From positions 62,001 through 126,000 of the forward strand of contig JBCCXL010000012.1 of the NCBI GenBank assembly GCA_039191605.1: 64,000 nucleotides of DNA, given 5' to 3'. Each line of letters starts with the position of its first letter. The stretch's first letter is position 1. A program made the position numbers and the translations under genes. The notes under the pieces are model-generated. The model was not told where the DNA came from. It was given only the letters and a program-made list of their open reading frames with translations, and ran no database searches. Source of the stretch: JBCCXL01 sp039191605. Lineage in GTDB: Bacteria > Acidobacteriota > Thermoanaerobaculia > Multivoradales > JAHZIX01. This document shows positions 58,292-64,000 of the stretch, piece by piece.

Positions 58292-60914
58292 GCGATTCGG
58301 GCTGAGCCTTTGGGCTCGGATTTTCTTGATGACCGCCCTGTTGATCCTGGCGGTGGTGGTGGGCGTGGTGCTGGTGACGGCGACCCGCTCGACGGATATT
58401 GCCGAAGAGCAGCTGCGCCGAGAGTTGGCCAGCAGCCACATGGCGATGACCAACTATCACCAGCTTCAGCTCCAGCAGCTGGAGCTCTTCGCGCGGCTCT
58501 TTTCCTCTGACTCTCCCTTCATCAGCTACGTGGCAGAAGCTACCGGCGGGGGGCTCTTCGGGGAAGCGCAGGTGGATACCCTCTCTCTACTGAACCAGCT
58601 GCGCCAGAAGCAGGACCGTCTCGCCTTCGAGATCGCGGTGCTGATCAATCCGGTGGACACCACGGTGCTGGTGCGTACGGATCGTCCCGACGTCACCGGG
58701 GTTCCCTTCACCAATCCAGCGTTGCTGGAAGCGGTGACCCGCCGCGGCGGCGATGTGACCGGCTTCTGGCTCGAGGACGGTCGGCTCTACCAGACCGCGG
58801 TGGTGCCGCTGGCGCAGAACTTCGACCTCTTTGGCGTGCTGCTGGTGGGCTTCGGAGTCAACGACCTGCCGGACGAGCTGGAGCGGGTGACGGGGACGGA
58901 AACCGCATACCTGGTGTCGGGCCCCGACGGGATCCGCATCGCCGCGAGCTCCCTGGAGCAGGAAGAGCAGAATGCTCTGGAGGCTGCCCTCACCGGCAAT
59001 GCGGAATTGATGTCGATGGTGCTGCAGCGCGGGCAGCCCCAGGAATTCGTGCCTCTGGATCTGCCAGATATCGGCCGCTTCCAGGCCTACGTGGCGCCGC
59101 TGCTGGATCCCAACGGGGAAATCGTCGGCGCTTCCGTCGCGCTGGCGTCGCTGGATGATCAGCTGGCGGCGTCTCGGCGCATCCAGCGAGTGGCGCTGAT
59201 CACCGGGGCGGTGGCCCTGATCTTGGCGCTGCTGGGCTCTTTTGCTCTCTCCCGGCGCATTCTGCGGCCGGTGCAGGACCTCGCGGAGGCCGCCGAGGCG
59301 GCGGCCCAGGGGGATTACGATCGACGCATCGCCCGGGAGGGCAGCGACGAGGTCGGCCGGCTGGCTTCCGCCTTCGACACCCTGCTGTCGGATCTGCGAG
59401 AGAAGCGGGATATCGAGAGCTACGTCAGCGATCTTTCCCGCTACTTGCCGGACCCCTCGGCGAATCCCGCGCCGAAGGAGACCGCCTCCCTGGAGATGAG
59501 CATGGTGGCGATCGAAATGCGGGGCTACGCTCGTTCCAGCACCACCCGGGATTCCGAGAGCAGCGTCGGTAGCCTTCTGCGCGATCTGCGCCGCTGTTCC
59601 CACACGGTGGCCTCGCAATACGGCAAGGTGGCGTCGGTGCTCGGCCATCGCGTGCTGCTGACCTTCGAAGGGGACCGCCACGCGGCGCGGGCGACCAGCG
59701 CGGCGTCGGATATTTTGCGGGCGATGGTGAACGAGTCCAGCGGGCCGGCGCCGGCGGTGGCGGTGACCACCGGAGATGCGGTGTCCGGGCCCATCAGCTG
59801 GGGAGAGCGGGAAGGGGACGCGGTGCTCGGGCGGCCGGTGCAGGAGCTGGAGACCCTGCTGCGGGAGGCGGCCCCGGGGGAGGTGTTGCTGACTCAGAAG
59901 GTCTTGGATCAGCTGTCCTCCGAGATTAGCGTCGCCGGAGTGGAGCTTCAGCCGGCGCCGGCGGTGCTCGCCGCGATTCGCTTCTATTCCCTCGACCTCG
60001 AGACGGCACAGAATCTCACCCGGCCGCTGGCGCGCACTTCCTCGCTCTCGACGGTGGCCGGAAGCGGTCCGCGGGCGACCATCGCGGATATCGGTCCGGG
60101 CTCGCTGCTGGCGGGTCGTTTCGAGGTGCTCTCGGTGCTCGGGGCCGGGGGCATGGGCGTGGTGTACAAGGCTCGGGATCGAGAGCTGGACGACCTGGTG
60201 GCCCTCAAGACCTTGCATAAGAAAGCCTGGCGGGACCGGGAATCTCTCGACCGCCTGAAGAGCGAGCTGAAGCTGGCGCGGCGCATCACCCACCCCAACG
60301 TGCTGCGGACCTTCGACTTCGGCGAGTTCGACGGCATTCCCTACATCTCCATGGAGTACGTGCGGGGTTTGACCGCGCGCTACCTCCTGGATCAGACCCA
60401 GCGCCTGCCCTTCTCCGCCAGTCTGCGCCTCTCCCGCCAGCTATGCGCCGGTCTCGAGGCGGCCCACGCCGTCGGGGTGCTGCATCGGGACATCAAGCCG
60501 GAGAACCTGATCATCGACAACGCCGGCAACGCGAAGCTGATGGATTTCGGCATCGCCCGGCCGATCCGTCGCATGGGCAAAGGGGCGACCACCCCGGGCA
60601 CTATCATCGGCACGCCCCACTATCTCTCTCCGGAGCAGCTGCAGGGGGAGGAGGCGGATCAGCGTTCCGACCTCTACGCCTGTGGGGTGGTGTTCTACGA
60701 GATGTTCACCGGCGAGCTGCCCTTCGACGGCGACAAGCCCATGGACATCGTGATGGCCCATCTGCGGGAAGAGCCGACGCAGCCGTCGGAGCTGTGGCCG
60801 GAGATTCCTCCCCCGCTGGAGGGCATCGTGCTGCGCTGTTTGGCAAAGGACCCGGCGGAGCGCTACTCCCACGTCGCGCAGCTGCTGAAAGATCTCGACG
60901 ATCTGAGGGCCTGA
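58272..60914 (+). CDS. Sensor / HAMP / degenerate cyclase / Ser-Thr protein kinase fusion
   Basis: An 880-residue receptor kinase. A membrane helix (about 17-40) and a second (about 315-335) flank a periplasmic dCache-like sensor; a HAMP helix pair follows (about 335-390), then a class III nucleotidyl-cyclase-like domain (about 425-600), then a Hanks-type kinase (about 610-875) with GAGGMGVVYKARD, the Lys of VALKTL, HRDIKPEN, DFG and SPEQL, so the kinase should be active. The cyclase part lacks its first metal Asp (VAIEMRGYA) and has GH in place of GD (SVLGHRVLLTF), so it is probably a dead regulatory module. I prefer GTG 58272 (GGAAAG ten bases upstream) over TTG 58254. It overlaps the cupredoxin gene. 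Confidence 0.88.
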   Translation: MANATAKRFGLSLWARIFLMTALLILAVVVGVVLVTATRSTDIAEEQLRRELASSHMAMTNYHQLQLQQLELFARLFSSDSPFISYVAEATGGGLFGEAQVDTLSLLNQLRQKQDRLAFEIAVLINPVDTTVLVRTDRPDVTGVPFTNPALLEAVTRRGGDVTGFWLEDGRLYQTAVVPLAQNFDLFGVLLVGFGVNDLPDELERVTGTETAYLVSGPDGIRIAASSLEQEEQNALEAALTGNAELMSMVLQRGQPQEFVPLDLPDIGRFQAYVAPLLDPNGEIVGASVALASLDDQLAASRRIQRVALITGAVALILALLGSFALSRRILRPVQDLAEAAEAAAQGDYDRRIAREGSDEVGRLASAFDTLLSDLREKRDIESYVSDLSRYLPDPSANPAPKETASLEMSMVAIEMRGYARSSTTRDSESSVGSLLRDLRRCSHTVASQYGKVASVLGHRVLLTFEGDRHAARATSAASDILRAMVNESSGPAPAVAVTTGDAVSGPISWGEREGDAVLGRPVQELETLLREAAPGEVLLTQKVLDQLSSEISVAGVELQPAPAVLAAIRFYSLDLETAQNLTRPLARTSSLSTVAGSGPRATIADIGPGSLLAGRFEVLSVLGAGGMGVVYKARDRELDDLVALKTLHKKAWRDRESLDRLKSELKLARRITHPNVLRTFDFGEFDGIPYISMEYVRGLTARYLLDQTQRLPFSASLRLSRQLCAGLEAAHAVGVLHRDIKPENLIIDNAGNAKLMDFGIARPIRRMGKGATTPGTIIGTPHYLSPEQLQGEEADQRSDLYACGVVFYEMFTGELPFDGDKPMDIVMAHLREEPTQPSELWPEIPPPLEGIVLRCLAKDPAERYSHVAQLLKDLDDLRA

Positions 60915-61075
60915 TGCAGGTCTCTTGATGTCGTTGCTTGATCTCGGGGGGGGGAGTGATCTCGGGCCGGGGAACTGGGTGATTCCTCGAGAGTAGGTCT
61001 TCGAAGATCGGCCTTGTGGATGATTCGGCGAATTGAGGCGCAGGAAAGCCGCCGCTGGCGGGTTCCTCCTACGCT

Positions 61076-61732
61076 ATGGTTATCGCCGATGCATTCCCCC
61101 TCGACCTTCCGGTGGCGCCGGTGAGCGCCGCCGTCGATCCCGTGACGGAGCCCGCGGCCACCGGTGATCCGGATGTCGACCTGCTGCGTCGCACCGCTGC
61201 CGGGGACGACGATGCCTTTGCGGAATTGGTGAATCGACACCAGGAGCGTCTGCTGAGGCTTTGCCAACGACTGCTGGGGCGTCGGGACGAGGCCCTCGAC
61301 GCGGTCCAGGACGTCTTTCTCAAGGTATATCGCAAGGCCGGGGCCTATCAGCATCGAGGCAAGGTCTACACCTGGATGTACCGAATCGCCACCAACCACT
61401 GCTTCAATCAGCTTCGGCGCCGCAAGATCGTGCGCTTCGTCGGGCTGGAGCGCGGCTACGCCGATGAGGATGCCGACACCTACCTGCTCGACCCACCGGA
61501 TCCCGCCGCGGGGCCGGAGCGCGCGCTGGAGGCCCGGCGCCATTGGCAGGCGACGCGCCGGCTCATCGACCAGCTGCCGGAGAACCAGCGAGCGGTGCTG
61601 GTGCTGGCAAAGTTCGAGGGCCTGTCGTACCGCGAGATCGCCGAGGTCTTGGATATCACCGTAGGCGCGGTGGAAAGCCGCCTGTTCCGGGCGATGCGAC
61701 GAATCTCCCGCGCCCAGCAGGACCTCCGCTAA
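61076..61732 (+). CDS. ECF RNA polymerase sigma factor
   Basis: A 218-residue ECF (group 4) sigma factor. Region 2 (about 35-105) has the core-binding helix DALDAVQDVFLKVYRKAGAY and TWMYRIATNHCFNQLRRRK; region 4 (about 155-215) has LPENQRAVLVLAKFEGLSYREIAEVLDITVGAVESRLFRAMRR. The N-terminal extension of about 30 residues is unusual but harmless. It is followed by a membrane anti-sigma-like protein and a Spy/CpxP-like periplasmic protein, the arrangement of metal- or envelope-stress-responsive systems such as CnrH/CnrY/CnrX. The ATG lacks a clear ribosome-binding site. Confidence 0.93.
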   Translation: MVIADAFPLDLPVAPVSAAVDPVTEPAATGDPDVDLLRRTAAGDDDAFAELVNRHQERLLRLCQRLLGRRDEALDAVQDVFLKVYRKAGAYQHRGKVYTWMYRIATNHCFNQLRRRKIVRFVGLERGYADEDADTYLLDPPDPAAGPERALEARRHWQATRRLIDQLPENQRAVLVLAKFEGLSYREIAEVLDITVGAVESRLFRAMRRISRAQQDLR

Positions 61733-61774
61733 GCTCGGCGAGCTAGAGACTCTCGCTACCCCAAGGAGACCAGG

Positions 61775-62272
61775 ATGATGAAAACCGTCAATGAACGTCA
61801 GCTGATGCGCTACCTCCACGGTGAGCTGCCGGCGGCGGAAGCGGTGCACGTGGAGGAGGCGCTACGTCGTGATCCGGCGCTGCGGCAGGTCCTCGACGGC
61901 CTGGAAAGCTCCTGGAGCTCCCTGCAGCTCCCTCCCGTAGAGCCCGCGCCGCTGGGCTTTTCCACCCGCATCGCGGCACGAGCCCGGGGCGGAGTGGAGC
62001 CGGCGGGCCTGCTGTCCTCCCTAGGGGAGGGCTCTCGCTGGGTGCGCGCCACCGCTGCCGCGGCTTTGCTCTCCGGTTTGGTAGTCGGCGCCAGTCTCGG
62101 CTGGTGGATGCAGCCGAGGGTCGATCCTGGGGCGGCGACGGAAGACCCTCAGCTGGTGGTGGATGAAGGCCTCGATCTCTTCTTCGAGGAGAGCTTGGCG
62201 GACCATTATTGGAACGCGCTGCTGACGGAGGGGAGCGAGATGGCCTCCTCCGACGGGGGCGGATGGTCATGA
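61775..62272 (+). CDS. Putative membrane anti-sigma factor
   Basis: A 165-residue protein with a cytoplasmic N-terminal helical region (about 1-85; RQLMRYLHGELPAAEAVHVEEALRRDP, like the start of many anti-sigma domains), one membrane helix (about 90-112) and a short extracytoplasmic tail. It lacks the zinc HxxxCxxC motif, so it belongs to the non-zinc kind. AAGGAG seven bases before the first ATG supports the start. It lies 42 bases after the sigma gene and overlaps the next gene by four bases. The role as anti-sigma is inferred mainly from position and topology. Confidence 0.78.
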   Translation: MMKTVNERQLMRYLHGELPAAEAVHVEEALRRDPALRQVLDGLESSWSSLQLPPVEPAPLGFSTRIAARARGGVEPAGLLSSLGEGSRWVRATAAAALLSGLVVGASLGWWMQPRVDPGAATEDPQLVVDEGLDLFFEESLADHYWNALLTEGSEMASSDGGGWS

Positions 62273-62940
62273 CCCAGGTCGTCGCCGGGCGCTGGGCTCT
62301 GGTTCTCTTGCTGCTGCTCTCCCTCGGGGTGAATATCGGAGTGCTGGCGACGCTAGCGCTGCGTCCACCGAGCGACGTGCCGAGCGACGGGGCGATCTCC
62401 AAGACTGTCGCAGAACTGGAGGAAGAGCAGAGGGCGGAGCGCGAAGACGGCGAGTCCGGCGTCTCGGCGAGGGGTCGTTCCGAGAATCCTCGGGGCCGAG
62501 GGGGACCCCCACCTTGGGGAGATCCCGGAGAGATGGAGGGCCCGATTCGCATGCTCGAGCGGCTGATGGATACCCTGCAGCTAGAGGGGGAGGATCGGGA
62601 ACGCTTCGCCGCCATTCAGCGGGAGATGTTCACCGCCCTCTCCGAGAACCGGCGACGGGCTCGGGAGCTGGAGGCAGCGCTGAGGGCAGAGGTTTCCGCG
62701 GCGGAGCCCGATACCCAGCGGCTGGAGGAGATCGTCGATCAGATGGCGCTCAACTTCGGCGAGCGCAACCGCACCTTGGTGAAGGGCGTGCTCGCCAGTC
62801 GCGAGATTCTGAACGAAGAGCAGCAGCGGAAATACGGCCGTTTCCTCTCCTTCCTCAACCGTGGACCGGAGGGTCGCGGGGGGATGGAGCGCAGAGGAGA
62901 TCGGCGCGGTAGCTATCCTCGCCAGCGCTATTCTTTTTAG
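62269..62940 (+). CDS. Spy/CpxP-like periplasmic protein with membrane anchor (heavy-metal/stress sensor)
   Basis: I start at ATG 62269, which overlaps the anti-sigma stop (ATGA). The 223-residue protein has one N-terminal membrane helix (about 7-28), a disordered acidic and Gly/Pro-rich linker, and a helical domain (about 90-200) resembling Spy/CpxP and the periplasmic metal sensors CnrX/ZraP (RMLERLMDTLQLEGEDRERFAAI, REILNEEQQRKYGRF near the LTxxQ position). Such proteins sense metal or envelope stress and control a sigma/anti-sigma pair. The C-terminus is Arg-rich. No metal-binding residues can be assigned with confidence. Confidence 0.8.
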   Translation: MTQVVAGRWALVLLLLLSLGVNIGVLATLALRPPSDVPSDGAISKTVAELEEEQRAEREDGESGVSARGRSENPRGRGGPPPWGDPGEMEGPIRMLERLMDTLQLEGEDRERFAAIQREMFTALSENRRRARELEAALRAEVSAAEPDTQRLEEIVDQMALNFGERNRTLVKGVLASREILNEEQQRKYGRFLSFLNRGPEGRGGMERRGDRRGSYPRQRYSF

Positions 62941-63021
62941 GCTGCTCTTCCAGAGTTCTGGCTTCTAGGGCTCTGGCTTTCTGGGGCCTTACCGCGGGGA
63001 GTGGACCGCAGACGATCGGGC

Positions 63022-63051
63022 AAAAAAAGGGACCCCGATCGCTCAGGGTCC
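63022..63051 (-). terminator. Rho-independent terminator, minus strand
   Basis: GGACCC (63030-63035) pairs with GGGTCC (63046-63051) around a ten-base loop; on the minus strand the stem is followed by seven consecutive T (63028-63022). No annotated minus-strand gene precedes it. Just upstream on the minus strand GAGGAACCTTCCTC can form a second hairpin. Confidence 0.75.
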
Positions 63052-63295
63052 GGAGGAGGGAGAGAGAGGAAGGTTCCTCGATGTCTCTCTGCTTGGAGGT
63101 ACGCCGTCCTGGGGGCAAGGTTCGGTGATTGGACGCTGGGCGGCAAAACTTTACATTTGTCAACGGCACCTGTTGTGGGCGACTCCGTCTGCAGCGGTCC
63201 CTCTTGTCAGCGGCTTCTGCTGATCGGTGAGAGGCGGAGCTGCCGCTGCACGGAAGGGAAGCGGAAGCGAAGGAGAGCTCAGCTTCGGTAGGCCC

Positions 63296-63326
63296 AAAAA
63301 AGAAGCGGCCCCGCGGGGCGGGGCCG
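63296..63326 (-). terminator. Rho-independent terminator, minus strand
   Basis: A perfect stem CGGCCCCG (63306-63313) / CGGGGCCG (63319-63326) with a five-base loop; on the minus strand it is followed by CTTC and six T. It lies 47 bases after the end of a possible 16-residue micro-gene. Confidence 0.8.
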
Positions 63327-63373
63327 GGAGAAGGAGAAGCTGAGGAGACTGTCCCGTTGGTTTGTCTCTCTGG

Positions 63374-63424
63374 CTATTGATACTTACGGGCTTCGGTAGA
63401 AGAGTGTTTAGGGTGCATTGGCAT
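63374..63424 (-). CDS. Possible 16-residue micro-protein
   Basis: ATG 63424 with GGGAGAAAT directly upstream begins a 17-codon frame (MPMHPKHSSTEARKYQ, then TAG). It is followed 47 bases later by a strong minus-strand terminator, and a TATACT box (minus strand, 63515-63510) could start a transcript near 63503. The frame is too short for composition tests, so it may be chance within a small noncoding RNA. Confidence 0.25.
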   Translation of the reverse strand: MPMHPKHSSTEARKYQ

Positions 63425-63502
63425 ATTTCTCCCAATTTTCTTCCGCAGACCGCCGTTGTCTTGCCGTCGTCGCCGCCCTTCCTGCGAACTCTTCTGGATC
63501 CT

Positions 63503-63542
63503 GGAGTCCAGTATATGACTCCAAGTATTAATGCTCAGTATT
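63503..63542. promoter_or_regulatory. Inverted and direct repeats, possible operators of the XRE gene
   Basis: GGAGTC-CAGTATAT-GACTCC (63503-63522) is an inverted repeat, and AGTAT recurs at 63510, 63524 and 63537 with 13-14-base spacing. They lie 65-105 bases upstream of the XRE-type regulator, whose family often binds its own promoter. Confidence 0.4.
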
Positions 63543-63605
63543 GACCGATTGCAGGAGGAACTTTCTTATTGACATCATGATGCTTCGTACAAGGGGACAC
63601 TTATC

Positions 63606-64000
63606 GTGGCATCTACCATCCAGCGCGGCGCGTCTGAGCTCGCCGATTCTCCGCCGTCTTCCGATCCATTCGAGCAGCTTGGCGCTGCGTTGAGGATCTT
63701 GCGGCTTCGCCAAGGCTTGTCGCAAACTTCATTGGCTCAACGCTGTGGTTTGACGCCGCCGATGATCAGCAACTACGAGCGCGGGGCAAACGTTCCTTCG
63801 GTTCATTCCCTCGGCCGCCTGCTGGACGCCATGGCGATCGATCTCTACGAGCTGGCGGATGCTCTGTCGACGGTCCAGGGTCGAACGCCGCGGGCCGTGG
63901 GCGGCCCTCGGGCGGATCAGCTGGAGAACGTCGTGATGCATTATTTGAAGGAATTTCAGGGTAAGCCGCGCCGCCGCCGAGCCTTGGTTCGAGCCTTGGC
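63606..64000 (+). CDS. XRE-family helix-turn-helix regulator, 5' part (cut by window edge)
   Basis: A GTG at 63606 begins an open frame that runs off the right edge (131 codons visible, no stop). Residues about 22-76 are an XRE/Cro-type helix-turn-helix: LRILRLRQGLSQTSLAQRCGLTPPMISNYERGANVPS, then LLDAMAIDLYELADAL. A GGGG stretch about ten bases upstream may be the ribosome-binding site. After residue 95 the sequence becomes basic (KPRRRRALVRAL). Repeats upstream suggest self-regulation. Target and C-terminal domain are outside the window. Confidence 0.85.
   Translation, partial: MASTIQRGASELADSPPSSDPFEQLGAALRILRLRQGLSQTSLAQRCGLTPPMISNYERGANVPSVHSLGRLLDAMAIDLYELADALSTVQGRTPRAVGGPRADQLENVVMHYLKEFQGKPRRRRALVRAL

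Larger units (their letters stand above)
62941..63605. other. Intergenic region, 665 nt, with two minus-strand terminators
   Basis: This is the largest gene-poor stretch in the window. It lies between two + strand genes yet contains two strong intrinsic terminators both facing the minus strand (63022-63051 and 63296-63326), plus a micro-frame with a good ribosome-binding site. Candidate minus-strand small RNAs or a very small gene would explain this. No known RNA family (6S, tmRNA, SRP, riboswitch) was recognised. Confidence 0.6.

Noticed and set aside
58587..60293. A 568-codon minus-strand frame
   Set aside because: Antisense of the kinase fusion; His/Arg/Gln-rich composition typical of a GC-rich shadow frame.

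Overview
The window is GC-rich DNA packed with genes on both strands. It comes from a Gram-negative, diderm bacterium: there is a TamA/TamB outer-membrane assembly pair, several exported beta-barrel or surface proteins, and many envelope sensors. The mix of carboxypeptidase-regulatory-domain surface proteins, a membrane Ser/Thr kinase, PATAN/GAF and GGDEF signalling proteins and an NtrC-type two-component pair resembles Acidobacteriota (Thermoanaerobaculia-like) or a similar soil/aquatic phylum. That placement is inference from gene content; no rRNA or taxonomic marker is present.

Layout. 0-12 kb: an exported protein cut by the left edge, an NtrC-like regulator and its large PDZ/7TM/GAF/PAS histidine kinase, an outer-membrane protein with a regulatory domain, a ComF-like protein, a small beta-barrel, a membrane-anchored thioredoxin, and hflX. 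12-13.4 kb: tRNA-Ala(GGC) with its own promoter, followed by a toxin-antitoxin pair and an orphan antitoxin. 13.5-19.5 kb: three TetR regulators with nearby palindromes, together with an SDR oxidoreductase, an LCAT-like acyltransferase/lipase, an alpha/beta hydrolase and a PaaI-like thioesterase. 19.7-23.9 kb: a diguanylate cyclase, a GAF protein and a PATAN-degenerate receiver-GAF protein.

24.0-27.9 kb holds the most interesting system: a siderophore-type lysine/ornithine N-monooxygenase followed by a cupin fused to a methionyl-tRNA-synthetase-like domain. This is the architecture of the hydrazine synthetases that join an N-hydroxylated diamino acid to a second amino acid through an N-N bond. 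Here it stands alone as a two-gene cassette, outside the actinomycete clusters where it was described.

27.9-41.7 kb, almost all on the minus strand: a 1467-residue exported protein with 12 carboxypeptidase-regulatory repeats, a gamma-glutamyltransferase coupled to an alpha/beta hydrolase, a TPR-like protein with a periodic Cys/His array, an M50-like membrane protease, and the split proton-translocating transhydrogenase pntAA-pntAB-pntB. 42.2-46.4 kb: a second possible specialised-metabolism cassette (asparagine-synthetase-like, radical SAM, flavin halogenase-like), translationally coupled. 46.3-57.2 kb, minus strand: a zinc-ribbon membrane protein, tamB, tamA and a LuxC/LuxE-like acyl reductase/acyl ligase pair in one probable transcription unit, with no luciferase genes. 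57.6-64 kb: a cupredoxin-like protein, a sensor-pseudocyclase-Ser/Thr kinase fusion, an ECF sigma/anti-sigma/Spy-CpxP-like operon, a noncoding region with two minus-strand terminators and no evident gene, and an XRE regulator cut by the right edge.
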